DNA from: Hydractinia symbiolongicarpus
Taxonomy: Eukaryota > Cnidaria > Hydrozoa > Anthoathecata > Hydractiniidae
Assembly (NCBI RefSeq): GCF_029227915.1
Contig: NC_079877.1
Coordinates: 24,701,851 to 24,765,850, forward strand
DNA: 64,000 bases
Reading direction: 5' to 3'
Part shown: piece by piece, positions 11,699 to 23,909 of the stretch
Numbering within the stretch: the stretch's first letter is position 1
Layout: each line of letters opens with the position of its first letter
The notes under the pieces: model-generated
The model's database searches: none
What the model was told of the DNA's origin: nothing
The model's input: only the letters and a program-made list of their open reading frames with translations
Translations under genes and position numbers: made by a program

Positions 11699-12052
11699 TG
11701 GTTCCCACCTGATTAGACCTGGGCTCTTGAGTGCAACAAAAACTCCTGTATAGTGTTTGGTTCCCACCTGATTAGATCTGGGCTCTTGAGTGCAACAAAA
11801 ACTCCCGTATAGTGTTTGGTTCCCACCTGATTAGACCTGGGCTTTTGAGTGCAACAAAAACTCCCGTATAGTGTTTGGTTCCCACCTGATTAGACCTGGG
11901 CTCTTGAGTGCAACAAAAACTCCTGTATAGTGTTTGGTTCCCACCTGATTAGATCTGGGCTCTTGAGTGCAACAAAAACTCCCGTATAGTGTTTGGTTCC
12001 CACCTGATTAGACCTGGGCTCTTGAGTGCAACAAAAACTCCCGTATAGTGTT
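11699..12052 (+). repeat. Six-copy 59-bp tandem repeat
   Basis: Six consecutive 59-bp units run head to tail. Each contains GGTTCCCACCTGATTAGA and GTGCAACAAAAACTC. Diagnostic variants (GACCTG or GATCTG; ACTCCTG or ACTCCCG) occur in the order A-B-C-A-B-C, so the array is really two copies of a 177-bp higher-order unit that differ at one visible base. Units are nearly identical, which points to recent amplification. The array does not encode a protein. Confidence 0.95.
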
Positions 12053-13284
12053 TTACAGTCGTCTTATTTTAACAATTTCTTGCAAAACAGATGCATAGAA
12101 TCGATAATATCGTTAGTCAGATAAATTAACACGGCGAGTCAAATTTCTTCAGTGGTGCCGCATGAAAACAAACTATTTGCACATTTTTTATACAATTATT
12201 AGGTTTCGTTTCGATATTAAAAAAACTAACAAAAAAGTTCTGAGGACAAAGTTATATTCCTCCGTCTTATCGTTGATGTTGTATTACTTGTCAGTAGTGC
12301 GCATAATGTTGATTTAAATTCTTTGGCTTGTCACGATAGTCGACAGAAATATGGATAGTTTTTCAAACATCCTTACCTGCAACACTATGCGGTTTGCAGT
12401 CTTTCATGTAACATTTGTAAAATGTGAGATAAAATCGTCATTGTGAAATTACAAACACAACGTGCACTGTAACACAAAAATCATTAAGAAAAAAAACAGA
12501 CCTTGAATTGAAAGATTTTTAAAGGTTAAAATAAGGACTGGGGATGAGGTTGTTTGGCACCGACATTTAAAAAGTTTGACGCAACACACGTAGTGAGTTA
12601 TTATCATCTCTGGTTTCACGATTGCACTTACATTTTTATTGTTTTCAAGTTTTTCTCACGCTATCACGTTCTTTTTTATGTAAGTTCAACATGAAAGCGC
12701 TGGGAAAAAGACTGGGTACAAAGGTCGTATATTGTATCATATTTTAAATTGTATCACTTATTTTAACTTATGAGATTTTGAAAACTGCCGCTTCTTTTTG
12801 CATTGCTTTTTCACAAAGACAAAGCAATAAAAACAATTTATCGCTCTCCAGATTTTAAGGAATTACTTAGTACCCAGGGTTTGGGCTTTTCAGAAATTGC
12901 CAGTAGGATAACGATATTTCAAGGAGAACTGCTGTTCCTGTTTTTTTCAAATTGTCAAATTCTAGTCTTTTATTCGTTTCTTCAATAGTAACAGATAATG
13001 TAAGGAATCGCAACTTCATTCCCGGGCTTTTTTCTCTGTCCTGACATTTTGCAGACGGCAAAAGTGCCAGAAAGACAAAAAAACTTGGAACCAGGTCGGC
13101 TGGCGTTGCTAGTGACGATTAATCCACAAATAGAAGTATTATAAAAGTATTATGTGAGTATTAAAGAAGTGTTGACGTAAAACTGAAAATGATAACCACA
13201 AGCAAATACTATTTAACAAAATGATTTCTACACAATGTACAGAAATTTTGTCCTTGTTCCAAGAGCCTTTTTCAGGGCCAACGA
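12053..13284. other. Intergenic, no gene seen
   Basis: AT-rich sequence with no recognisable coding or RNA feature. The short open frames at 12803-13061 have no family resemblance. Confidence 0.45.
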
Positions 13285-13875
13285 CAGTGCCATAACAACC
13301 GGGGGGGCAGGGGGGGGGCACAGGCCCCCAATAATTTTCCTACTAAAAAAGGAGAAAGAGAGAAAGAAAGAAATAAAATGAAGGAAGGAAGAGAGGGAGA
13401 GAGAGAGACAGAGAAAAATAAAAATCATAGAACAGATGTTCTACTCATGGTCAAAGGGGTGGAAGCACAAGTCCAAATGTGATGTAAATTTTCTAAAAAG
13501 TGCCACCGTTAAAATTTCTGGTGTTCTTATCATTTTTTATATTATTGTAGTCGTGTAATGTAAATATGTCTCTCTTTCCATCTTTTGGTTTCTGATGGAA
13601 ATTTTTATCTAAATTTTGATATCAATTAAACAATGCAGCTTTTTTAAATTACAAAAATATCGAAACATTCACCGTGTTTTTTAACATTGAACTTTGAGAT
13701 CGTTGACGTCTGCAAGGGCATTTTCCGCCAATCTAGAGATGTAAACTTTAAAAATTTTCCACTCGCCGCCCACACCATGAGGGTGCCTTGAGTAGCCACT
13801 ATACAAGGTGAAATTCATATATATAAATTTTTTATATAGCCCCCTCCCAATATTAAAGTTGTGGTTACGGCACTG
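13285..13875. mobile_element. Probable 591-bp non-autonomous DNA transposon with G-rich inverted ends
   Basis: The left end reads CAGTGCCATAACAACC and continues into two G runs. The reverse complement of the right end reads CAGTGCCGTAACCACAAC and then a GGGAGGGGG run. A polypurine tract (13346-13415) fills part of the left half. CAGTG ends with G-rich subterminal sequence are common in hAT-derived MITEs, but no convincing 8-bp target duplication was found. The boundaries and class are therefore provisional. Confidence 0.45.
13346..13415 (+). repeat. Polypurine (GA/GAAA) tract
   Basis: About 70 bases made almost only of A and G, with GAAA, GGAA and GA microsatellite runs. Simple-sequence DNA inside the G-rich transposon-like element. 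Confidence 0.9.
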
Positions 13876-14109
13876 CACGAGGTTTATTTTAAGGAGATCT
13901 GGGAACGATAAGACCCGAGCTGTTTTAGCTCAATTAGAAACGCCTACTGTTAGCAAACGGAACAACCTGATTGTAACGCGCTTGTTCCACTTTGGAACTC
14001 CTTATTCCAATGGAAAACGCTAATGATGAATTTTGTAACAGGACAACTGATATAACAAATAAAATCTGTGAAAAGGTTCTAATTTTAATTTTCCATCAGT
14101 TAAATTCAG

Positions 14110-17100
14110 GTATAACCCATTTATTTTCTAGTTTTTACAGCAACAGCAAGACATCTTGAAAATCATTAGTGGGAACAGTAAAATTTTAAATGATAGGCTA
14201 GTTGGAATGAAGAATGAACTGGAGCTGATAAAAGAAACGTGCTTATACTTAAAGAACGAGAATAATGAATTAAAAACAAAGCTGACAAACAATGAAGAAA
14301 GGTTAAAAAAACTGGAGAATGTGAATAAAGATCTTGAGGAGAGAGCCACTGTAACTCCAGATATTCAGGAATAAAAGAATTGGAAGGAAAAGTAAAGCTC
14401 AACACGGAGAAGAGGGAGATAGAAAGAAACAGACAACTAGAAAATAAATGGGTTATACCTGAGAGTAAAAATGAAAGTTGGGAGGATGAGGAAAAAAAGG
14501 TTTTGGATCTATTCGGGAATAAGTTTGGTGTTAAAAATGTTATTATTGAACAAGCGCACAGGGTTGGACAAAGAAACGAGAGGAATACATTGAAACTCAT
14601 TGATGACACAAGCGATGAACAGGATACTGTACAGTCCAAAAAGTATTTTTGTCAATAATTTTTTTTTAAAAAAATGACTGAACAAACGAAATACGAAAAC
14701 TTGGAATTTCATCCATTCCAAATTAACAAGACTGTACTTTTAGACGATTCTACCGATCCTTACATTTTTAAAAACAAGGTTACAAAAAATGCAGCTTACT
14801 AAAATCCAAATTCAAGTCTTTTTAAAAACATTGATATGAACCTGTTTTCATATTTTAGAAGCATGCAAAAAAATTTTGAAAATTTTAAACATGTTTTACG
14901 CAATTTAAAGTCATGCTTCTAAATCCTAAAATCTACTATGATAAGTACTTTGAAAACAAATAAACAACTATATTTCAGAACTAAGTATCAATATATCTTT
15001 CTAACAACATTTTTGTGGCTCAATGGGGTGAAAATAAGTAGGTTTTAGTTTTACTTACCAGTAAACATCAAAAATAAGATCTTTCACTTGAGTTAACTAA
15101 GAATATTTTACGTACTATAGTAGTAACAGCATTTTATAACCTTCGTTTAAATTTTATTGAGCTGAAGAAAGATCTGTAATGACCAACAATAATAATTTTT
15201 CATGTTTTGAGTCTCTCTTTCACAAAATACTACGAGCTTCGAACGATAAAGTTTGTTATGACGAGATGGCGCCAAATTTAAATAAATATACAGACCGGAA
15301 ACATTCAACAACAAATCGATTGAGTAGTATAATGACTTCATCTTTATTCACGAATCTTTACTTTCTTTATTTTTACTCACAAAGTAAATATCAATTTGTT
15401 CAGTACGTTCAGTAGTATAAAATAATAAAGATATGTTCTTCACATGTTCTTCAATATTTTTCCTAAATTCATTATTTGTGGATGGACAAATATATTCCAT
15501 TGTTTTTTAATTTAGCCACCCATTTGGCAAATGTGTAAAAATAGTCAATTATTGGGGAAAACATCAAATTTTTATAACTCTACGATATTTTCAACATCAT
15601 AGACTTTTTGGTTATGAAGGCTGTAACATGTAAATTGATTTATTATGGAGCAGACCAAGCCAGTTGGTCTGGTCTTAAAAATTAACACTGTAATTAAAAT
15701 AACAAGTATAAAAACAATAAACAAAGAAATCCACATTTATTTAATTTACCGGCCAGTCGCAGGATTAACAGACATTTTTGAGAATCATGCAAAAAATATT
15801 TCTAAAGCTCATAAAAGCGCGAGAAAGAAAGTGTACTTGTTGGCGATTGAAATTTAAATATACCTGATTATCACAAAAACAAGCATATGCAAAATTTCTT
15901 TAATCTCGTTTTCCAGAATGACTTTATTCCAATTATAAAAAAACCCAACACGAGTTGACGAGGTTAAGTACAGCCACAGACCATATTATATTTAACGACA
16001 ACAATAACACAACACTTAAAACAGGATAATAAAAGCAGACATTTTTGATCATTTCCCAATTTTTATTGCGTCACAAACAACTCACTTTAACAATAGTTCC
16101 ACAAAAATAAAAATAACAAAAAGACTGATCAATCACGTTTTTGGAGAACAATAGCGCTGATCAGGCTTATAATAACTTTCTTCAAACATTTAAGTAGCTG
16201 TCCTGGAACAAAAAAAAATTGTTAAAACTAAATCATTTTTAAACCCTTGGCTTACCAAAGGTCTGTTGAATCATCTAAAAAGAAACAGCGCTTGTATGAA
16301 AAGTTTTTAAAACACAGAACTTTTGAAAATGAAAAAAATATAAAGAATTTAAACATGTATTCAAATTAGTAAAAAAACATTCTAAAAAGACTACATCGAC
16401 CTGATAAATAAGCATGGGAATAATGCAAAAAAAACAATGGAGTATAATCAATGAAGTAATAGGCAAAACAAAATTAAAAAAGAAAAACTAGCAAAAAATT
16501 GAATGTGAATGGAAATAGGATTGATAGCTGATCAAGGTAACGATTTTTTAGTTCAAGGTGGCTTATCTCGCATCTCAATTCGAACCTAGCAAAATACGTT
16601 TTAGATCTTTTTTTAATGTTAATAACACATAAATGGGAAAATGATAAACTACGCGAAGAGGAATTATTTCAAGCGATTGACTGTATGCAATCAAATAAAA
16701 GTCCAGCTTTTGATGACGTAAATAGTATTGTTATATAGCAATCAAAAAAGTTTTGCAAGGTTCAATTGCTTTATATATTCAACTTTCCTTACAGCAGGAA
16801 CATTTTCCTGAAAACCAAAATTTGCCAGAGTTCTATCGGTATATAAAGCTGGTAAAATGTTTAATGTATCTAATTACAGACCAATCTCAGTTCTTCCATG
16901 TTTCTCCAAAATACTTGCACGGATAATATACAATGGTCTTTACTCTTTTTTGATTGCAAATAATACCCTTTATGAAAATCAATTTGGTTTTCAAGCTGCT
17001 TATTCTACTGATCATGCAAACTTAAAGTTAAACTCGTTCATAAAATATCTAAAGCATTTGATGAAAATAAGTATATGCTAGGAATTTTTATTGATCTAAG

Positions 17101-17470
17101 GAAGGCGTTCCACACTGTAGACCATAATATTCTGCTGGAGAAACTAAAAAATTACGCAGTCGATAACATAATTACTGTGTGATTTGAAAGTTATTTATCT
17201 TACAGGAAATAATACATTTCTTATGACGGAGAAAGAACAAATTACAAAACAATAATTTGTGGAGTTCCACAAGGTTTAATATTAGGACCACTCTTATTCC
17301 TTATATATGTAAAGGATCTAAACAAAGCTTCAAATATCTTACATTCAATTCTATTTGGAGATGATACCAATATGTTTTACGCACATAAATATATAAAAAC
17401 ACTATTTTACACAGTGAATATTGAACTTTGGTTAAAGCAATCAAACTGTCCTTAAATATTTCTAAAACAA
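14110..17470 (+). pseudogene. Decayed CR1/Jockey-type LINE (ORF1, endonuclease and reverse transcriptase remnants)
   Basis: Three sets of remnants lie in order on the plus strand. At 14156-14658, a broken ORF1-like protein has a coiled-coil segment followed by ESWEDEEKKVLDLFGNKFGV and IIEQAHRVG, typical of LINE ORF1 RNA-binding domains. At 15645-16000 there are endonuclease C-terminal pieces, including a KNPTRVD motif. From 16240 there is linker sequence (NPWLTKGLLNHLKR) and at 16857-17380 a reverse transcriptase with VSNYRPISVLPCFSKI, FIDLRKAFHTVDHNILLEKL, GVPQGLILGPLLF and a mutated catalytic box FGDDTN in place of YADDT. Several stops and frame changes separate the pieces, so the copy is dead. 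It belongs to a different family from the minus-strand LINE at 19870-21450. Confidence 0.8.
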
Positions 17471-17546
17471 GGTAGCTATACATTCTTCCATGGACTAAAT
17501 AAAAAAGATGATATACCACTAAAACTCCCTAATGTGTTCATTAATA

Positions 17547-18106
17547 CAATTGTCCCTCGTTTTAGCGAACCCTCAGGGGACCGAGCAATTAAGTTCGTTA
17601 TAATGAGGGATTCGTTTAAAGCGAACTTTTCAAAAATGGGTTTAAATCTTCCTTTTTGAGCTAACTTCAACGGACTTGAAAGCATTTTAGATCTCATCTT
17701 TTCTTTTAAGCCATGTCGCTGCTGTATTTCTAGGAACGTCATACTTTTCGGCAACTTTAGGTGGCTTAATACCTATTTATTTAATAGCATTATATTTTTC
17801 ATCGAGGCTCACCCGCTTTCTCTTAGTAGCCGACATGTTTTAAACAAAAAAATATGTAAACAAACAATTGAATAAAATTCAAAGATTGAATTTCGAATGA
17901 AGCGGATTTGATTTTGGTGATTCGAAGCATTCAGCTTTTAAAATGTGGTACTAATCGCTATTTCGACAGACAGACAGTCACAAAGACAGACAGACAATCA
18001 CAAAGACAGACAGACAGTCACAAAGACAGACAGACAGACAGACAGGGACCGAGACATTTTGTTCGATATATTCGCTAGAAACCATGTTCGCTTTAAACGA
18101 GGGTCA
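17547..18106 (-). mobile_element. pogo/Tigger-like remnant with CENP-B-type DNA-binding domain
   Basis: The ends are inverted: CCCTCGTTTTAGCGAAC on the left and, in reverse complement, CCCTCGTTTAAAGCGAAC on the right. Flanking TA dinucleotides fit a Tc1/mariner-superfamily insertion. On the minus strand from an ATG at 17836-17834 the translation starts MSATKRKRVSLDEKYNAIK, then has an internal stop, then KVAEKYDVPRNTAATWLKRK. This is the helix-turn-helix start of Tigger/CENP-B-like transposases. The catalytic domain is gone, and a 20-bp satellite occupies 17965-18046. Confidence 0.8.
17965..18046 (+). repeat. GACA-based minisatellite
   Basis: The 20-bp unit GACAGACAGACAGTCACAAA is repeated about 3.5 times with one variant and ends in a longer GACA run. 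It lies within the Tigger-like remnant. Confidence 0.9.
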
Positions 18107-19202
18107 TAAAAATATAAAAAGAGTTTATTATTATTTATTTATGCCGGTGACCAAGATTTCTTAACTTCTGCGGAGTTAACTTTTGCAGGTTTGGGCAAAA
18201 TCTGCAAAAATTAATTCCGCAAAAAAAAATTCCGCACAAATTTCATCCGCAAATAAATTTCTTCCTTTAAGGTTAAATAAGAATCTCTCTTCCTAAAACC
18301 CTTCCGCGATGTACACAATTTCATCACCAAACTCTATCGTGTCATGTGTATCTGTCGTTTCATATTAATAGTAGATGTGTATGAATCGTATATATCAAGT
18401 GACTAATGTACCACTAGCAAACTACTGTATTTACAAGCTTTAAGGGTGGTAAAAAGAGTAAAAATCCCCGGGGTTGGACGCCCGTGTTTCGTGGAGACAA
18501 AAAACTGAATCATTCCCGCTTGCCCGGCCAGCACGCACAATCTATATATTATTTAATGATATCTTACATGGATGTTCTGTTGCTTTCATCATCGTTTCGA
18601 TTACGCTAAATGTCATCAGTTAAATGTCCAGCGTCCATTTTGAGGAGGTGTTAGCTAAGTACTGTTTGGGGGAGGTTTTTATATGTGCTCTTATTTATTA
18701 ACACGTAGCTAGCTAGCTGCATTCCAATATTATCATAGTAATTATAGTAAGGATTAATTTTTGCTCAGTAGCCTTTTATCATGGTTTAGCTACAGCTAGC
18801 TCTAGCTACACACTGTGTGTGCCACAGTTTCCTTCTTGGCTTGATGACAAATCAGGCTTACTAGGGAAGAAACTTTCGCAAGGAAGGTAATTTACAATAT
18901 CAAAATCATGATCAAATTTTAAGAACTAACATTTTTGTGGCTAGCTATAATATAGACCTTAAGAAATTTTCACAGGAATAAACTTCTAAGAATTTGAGTG
19001 TTTTGTAGCTAGCTAGCTAGCTAGCTATACAGTTAAGCTAAATCTAAAAACAAGGAATTCTCTGATCCAGGCAACTGATCCCCTGAAGCGGGAGATATTT
19101 TAAGATTATGTTATTGCTATTGGCACTATCCTAATCGGAGGTAATTTCCTGTTTAGTTCAGATTAGCTGAAGTATCTATGATAGAGTGTAAGTAGAGAGT
19201 AA
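18107..19202. other. Intergenic, no gene seen
   Basis: Contains a block rich in GCAAAAATTAATTCCGC-type motifs (18180-18260), which looks like degenerate dispersed repeat, and AGCT microsatellite runs at 18705-18718 and 19008-19026. No gene was recognised. Confidence 0.45.
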
Positions 19203-19470
19203 GTGGCGCCGTAGATTAGTGGTTATAGCTCTCGTACTCTGTGCGGGAGACCGGGGTTCGATTCCTCTTGACGGCGATTCAACATGGGCGAGTGAATGTT
19301 ACCATAGCCCCGGGTTAACCCAAGCCATGTGAGGGAAATTGGGAAGATGGCACACTGTGTGGGCCGTTGGATGTTGCCGGGAGTTGTCTAGTAGAGCGCG
19401 GGCTCTAATTGGGTCTGCGTAGCTCAAAGTGAGCATTAAATACTCTAGGACTCTCCATCTACGCCATGGC
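19203..19470 (+). mobile_element. tRNA-derived SINE, plus orientation
   Basis: The head is tRNA-like: a GGCGCCG acceptor-like start, an A-box-like TAGATTAGTGGTTATAGC and a good B box GGTTCGATTCC at 19255-19265, followed by ACGGCG. The body that follows (AGTGAATGTTACC, AGCCATGTGAGGGAAATTGG, GTGTGGGCC) is shared with the inverted copy at 19545-19767. The tRNA region is imperfectly paired at the acceptor stem and fused to the unrelated body, so I call it a SINE and not a functional tRNA gene. Confidence 0.8.
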
Positions 19471-19544
19471 CCCTCCTGGAAATAATAGACAGGGTATATC
19501 CCTCGATATTTGTGAGGCTAGCCATATAAAATATGCACATCTAT

Positions 19545-19767
19545 CTATCATAGATAGGCAGGATCAGCAGTTTACAAGGCAACTCCCTGCAACACTAAAT
19601 GGCCCACACAATGTACTATCTTCACCAATTTCCCTTACATGGCTTGGGGGGGTTACCTGGGCTTTGGTAACATTCACTTTCCCATATTAAATCACCACCA
19701 GTGAGAATCGAACTCTGGTCTGCACAAAGTGCGAGAGTTATAACAAGTAAGCTACGTCAGTCATTTA
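19545..19767 (-). mobile_element. tRNA-derived SINE, minus orientation
   Basis: In reverse complement this copy has GTTATAACTCTCGCACTTTG (A-box region), AGTTCGATTCT (B box), then AGTGAATGTTACC, AGCCATGTAAGGGAAATTGG and GTGTGGGCC, in the same order as the copy at 19203-19470. It ends near a CTATCTATGATAGATAG motif. It is diverged at many sites from the plus copy. Confidence 0.8.
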
Positions 19768-19869
19768 TTGTAACAAATGCTGGTTGTTAAATTTTTGTTG
19801 CTCATTTTAAAAAACCTTTATTTCTAAAGGTTATGCTAGGTAAAACACGGATCTGGCTGTGCTAAAATT

Positions 19870-21450
19870 TTAAACCTGTTAAGATAAGATAACTTTATTT
19901 AGAGTCGAATAAAAATATACAATTTTGTATAAGATATTTTAATAAAATAAAGTGAAATAAAATTTAAACTACCATTTCCCTGCCAGAAATGATTTATCAA
20001 TTTAATGAGATAATATTTTCTGGGAGGGAAGGTGGTTAGCTTACTAAGGCTAATTAAGATCGACTATAATTAAAATATAAAAGAAAAAAATAAATCTAGT
20101 GTATATAACCTAAACATGGTATATAGGTAGTACATAGATAGCATTTGCAGTGTAGACTATCCAACTGCCCAATCTTATTGCAGAAAACGCTAAAAGATGT
20201 CTCACTTTTCACTGCCTTTGGAAGACTGTCCCATAACTGAGCACCAATATGGGAAGCAGACTGTAGATCAAATCTTGTAGATCTAATTCTGTTTCTAATA
20301 ATAGCGCACCCCCTTAGCAAATTGTATAGTGGATTTTCTACAAAAGGAAAAACACTTTGCATATATGATGGGCTTAAACCATTTCTAGTCTTAAATACCT
20401 CCCTAAGTAATATCTCACAATAATGACGGTGCATAGTTTTGCAGACCGATCTCTCTTGTGTAGGATCATAACACAACTCAATGGCTCTGCTATGCACTCG
20501 TTCTATTTTTGCTAGAGATGACTTAGTTGTGAAAGACCAAAGAAGAGGACAGTATCTGGTTTCTGACACTACAAACAAATTCGCTATTATACTTCGTTTA
20601 TCAAATGACATAAATATAGATATTTGTCTTAAAGCAGATTACTTGGCACTACCCCTCTTGCACAATGCATTTAGATGCTTTGTAAAGAAAGGGCATTGTC
20701 AAAGTTAACTCAGAACAATTTTACATTGCTACATTCCCTTAAAACATTTCCATTAAATTTATTAAAATGGGAGAAAGCCTTGCTTTCCCAAACACAATTA
20801 GTTGACACTTATCAGCATTAAGCTGAAGACTATTTTTAGTGAACCATTCCGATACAAAAACTAAAGCTTTTTCTAACTTCTGCTTCACTTTAGTAATATC
20901 AGTAGCCGATGCATAAAGTGTATTGTCATCAGCATAGTTGCATATGCTCACGTCAATATCACTAAAATCTAGCATGAGATCGTTCAAGTAAGTATTAAAA
21001 AGCAAAGGCCCAATAATTGAGCCCTGAGGCACACCAATAAACAGATCAAGCCATGAGCTATATTTGCCACCTAATCCTACCCTTTGCTTACGACTGGTGA
21101 GGTAACTACGGATGACATGTAGAGCTTGATTTGAGAAACCATATGCATGCATCTTTGCAAGAAGTAATTCATGGTCAATGCAGTCAAATGCTTTACTCAA
21201 ATCCATTAAAACGGCTGCCACATATTTCCCTGATTTAATCCCCTATGCCAATCGTGCAGCACGTGTAATAACACATGCTGTGAACTATAGCCTTTCCTAA
21301 AACCACTCAATAACGGTAGCATCTTACCCGACATAAAAAAAGATATCTGATCATGCTTTAGAGACAGATGGAAGCTTACTAATAGTTCTAAAGTTTTTTT
21401 TGTCTTGGGACCCTTTTTGTGAAAAAGAATGATGTCGGCATGTTTCAATA
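19870..21450 (-). pseudogene. 5'-truncated, frameshifted CR1-like LINE reverse transcriptase
   Basis: Three minus-strand blocks follow in order. At 21448-21206 there is the RT N-terminal part (ILFHKKGPKTKKT, then LLSGFRKGYSSQHVLLHVLH), with a deletion where the usual YRPISILP segment should be. At 21221-20739 there is a clean RT core with MDLSKAFDCIDHELLL, GVPQGSIIGPLLF and the catalytic NYADDNTLYA. At 20611-20096 there is the C-terminal region (RYCPLLWSFTTKSSLAKIE, NRIRSTRFDLQ, GAQLWDSLPKAVK). The blocks are in different frames, so the element is inactive, although its RT core is well kept. No endonuclease is present. Confidence 0.85.
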
Positions 21451-21721
21451 AATTTCATAAATTTCTGGATAATGTCCATATTCAAAATAAAACAATATTG
21501 TGCTAGTAATTTAAACCTTTTTACTTGTTATGTTATATTTGTTATCTATATTATCTATATATATTATATATATGTGTGTTATATATGTCAGCAACTCTAG
21601 TGTATCCTGTTTACATTACTCCAACAGTTATATATATCATTTAAGGAGTTCGTATGAGCGATTAGACCGGCCATTTTATTAATAAAACTACTTACAAAAT
21701 TCTATTTTAGAATTAAAAAGA

Positions 21722-22327
21722 ATGTCTAATATTGCCACAGCTAGAATCCAACGTGAGTTTAAGGAAGTTGTCAGGAGTGAAGAAGTGTCCAAGAACAATA
21801 TAAGACTGGAATTGATAGATGGTAGTTTTTCAAAGCTTAAAGGAGAAATTATGGGACCACCCGATACTCCATATGAAGGAGGAAAATTTAATCTTGACAT
21901 TGTCATTCCAGAAACTTATCCATTTAATCCACCAAAAGTGAAATTTATTACCAAAATATGGCACCCCAATGTTAGTTCGGTGACAGGTGCGATTTGTTTG
22001 GACATACTTAAAGACCAGTGGGCTGCAGCAATGACTTTAAGAACTGTTTTATTATCAATCCAAGCATTATTGGCATCCCCAGAACCTGATGACCCACAGG
22101 ATGCTGTCGTTGCACAGCAGTTTAAAGAACAACCGACTGCTTTTTTAAGGACTGCAAAATATTGGACATCAACGTATGCCGAAGGTGGGGAGGAGTTAGA
22201 CTCGGAATGCCAAGAAAAGTTAAAAAAACTTGTTGATATGGGTTTTGACTTAGAAAGCAGTAGAACAGCCTTGTCCACACATTCATGGGTTGTAGAAAGA
22301 GCAATAGAGGCATTGTTTAACACTTAA
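21722..22327 (+). CDS. UBE2K: Ubiquitin-conjugating enzyme E2 K (E2-25K)
   Basis: A complete 201-residue protein, essentially the length of the vertebrate orthologue (200). It transfers ubiquitin from E1 to substrates and builds Lys48-linked chains in cytosol and nucleus. The UBC fold spans about residues 1-155 with PPDTPYEGG at 46-54, the HPN motif at 81-83 and the catalytic cysteine at residue 92 in GAICLDILKDQW. The C-terminal UBA domain is at about 160-200 (KKLVDMGFDLESSRTALS). This two-domain layout is diagnostic of UBE2K. The coding region has no intron. A possible splice acceptor (TTCTATTTTAG) lies 11 bases before the ATG, so a 5' UTR intron is possible. A poly(A) signal AATAAA lies at 22505-22510. 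Confidence 0.97.
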   Translation: MSNIATARIQREFKEVVRSEEVSKNNIRLELIDGSFSKLKGEIMGPPDTPYEGGKFNLDIVIPETYPFNPPKVKFITKIWHPNVSSVTGAICLDILKDQWAAAMTLRTVLLSIQALLASPEPDDPQDAVVAQQFKEQPTAFLRTAKYWTSTYAEGGEELDSECQEKLKKLVDMGFDLESSRTALSTHSWVVERAIEALFNT

Positions 22328-23909
22328 TAACAGCTATTATAGCTATACTTATGGTTATATTGTAATTATTTACTGTTTAAATGGTCAGCTGTAGACATAG
22401 CTACTACAATTTCTCAGAAAAAATTTAATTGACACAATATTTGGAGTATACTTTATAATTTCTAAGTATTTCTATAATGTCTATATCTTTAGCAAGTAAT
22501 TATTAATAAAACAAGAGTGTGATATGTGCTACTTTTTGTTCCTAACAAAGAAAATTTTATTGATGTAAGAGCGTCTAACATGCAAGAGGAAATTTTTTAT
22601 AATTTTTACGTTCTGAAAACATGAAATCTCCTACTTTGTTTCATGGAACGAGCCTAAAGTGTAATTTTTAAATTTCGGAACTATATGTTGTGCTATACAC
22701 GATTATTACATTATACAAAGCATTCTTTATAACTAGTATAATAAAGACCTCTGGTTTCTAAAAAAACCTTAGAAAAAAAAGTAGGGGTGGGAGAAGGGCA
22801 GGGCAGCTCGCCCGCCTTTTGTCTCCCCGGTGTCGATGGCTCTGTTTCCTTTTTACTTGTGTTTCTTTGTGAGCTGTTGTAAGTGTTTAGTTTTTAATAT
22901 TTTTTTTATCTGGATCTGCTCGTAATCATGTTCTGGTCTGTTTAGCAATGCTTAGTCTAAATATGTTCATGTTTAACAGATCAGTTTTATATGCTTTCTC
23001 CATTCTCGCTTTGTTAAAAAGGACAAAATTTACTTTCTTTATTTAAAGGAAATGTATTTTAAAGAGCAATGCTTTTGTCCAGATAGCAAAATCTTGTCAA
23101 TATTTTCAAGATGTTTTTTTTAAATATTGGTTAGTAGATACTGTTTCCAATTGTTACTGTTATCTGCACTGTGTAACTGCTTGAGTTAATGTGTTTAATA
23201 CTCCAGTTTTTTGAAGGAAAGTTAACTTTATGTGAAAAAGCTTTAAAAAGTTGTCTACAAATTTGTTTATCTTTTTCAAACCGCTTGATTAGTTCCACTA
23301 ATTATACATGGCATTATTTAGCCTATATAGCTAGGTGATATTTTGAACAATTTCGCCAAGGCAGAACATTTGATATGACATTAAGTTACTATAATCCTGC
23401 ATGATACCAGCAATTACATGTTTTAGAGCTACAATAAGTGACAAAAAGCTTGGCAAATGAGCGCAAATTTTGAAATCCATCGCCTCCAAAAGTAAGTTTG
23501 GCTATTTCTATATTAAATTTACGCAATTTCTTGTCAAAGTTCGAATTGTTAATGTCCACAGTGGAATTCACATGGTTAAATCTATACTCTTAAGTTCTGC
23601 TAATTTTTCTGACATCAGCATGGTCCCTTTTCCCCATATTTCCGCACTTTGTAACACCTGACGTAAATTATTTCGTAACTATAGCATTTCAAAAAGTGCG
23701 ACTAGCTCCGTGGTCCGAAATTTTTTGTCACTGGTTGATGTTATAATTAGCGAAAAAATCAAGATTGTCAAAAAAATTAATAAAAAGATTTCTGGACAAC
23801 ATTGTTAAGCTTTTTCATACGAAACCAACTTGTTTTATTGTGGGAGGCTTTAAGAAAGCAAATTAATTGAAAAGCTTTGTTTCTCTCGTGTAGATTAACA
23901 TTCACTTAA
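22328..23909. other. UBE2K 3' flank and PEX6 5' flank
   Basis: AT-rich sequence holding the UBE2K 3' UTR (to about 22530) and the PEX6 upstream region. A short G-rich block at 22780-22830 resembles degenerate repeat. A CRE-like half site CTGACGTAAA lies at 23658. No other gene was seen. Confidence 0.5.
22505..22510 (+). terminator. UBE2K polyadenylation signal
   Basis: Canonical AATAAA about 180 bases after the UBE2K stop codon. Confidence 0.6.

Noticed and set aside
11699-12052. CRISPR-like array
   Set aside because: The units are contiguous 59-bp tandem repeats without unique spacers, in a eukaryotic context.
17476-17754. 92-codon minus-strand frame as an independent gene
   Set aside because: It is a shifted frame over the Tigger-like transposase remnant; the conserved VAEKY and TWLK residues are in another frame.
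18180-18260. Dispersed repeat family with TTCCGC/GCGAAATT motifs, also near 26940, 32780, 42480 and 53400
   Set aside because: Similarity is only in short AT-rich words; no shared ends or alignable core could be shown by eye.
19203-19275. A functional tRNA gene
   Set aside because: Good B box and fair A box, but the acceptor stem does not pair well and the sequence continues into a body shared with an inverted copy at 19545-19767. It is a SINE head.
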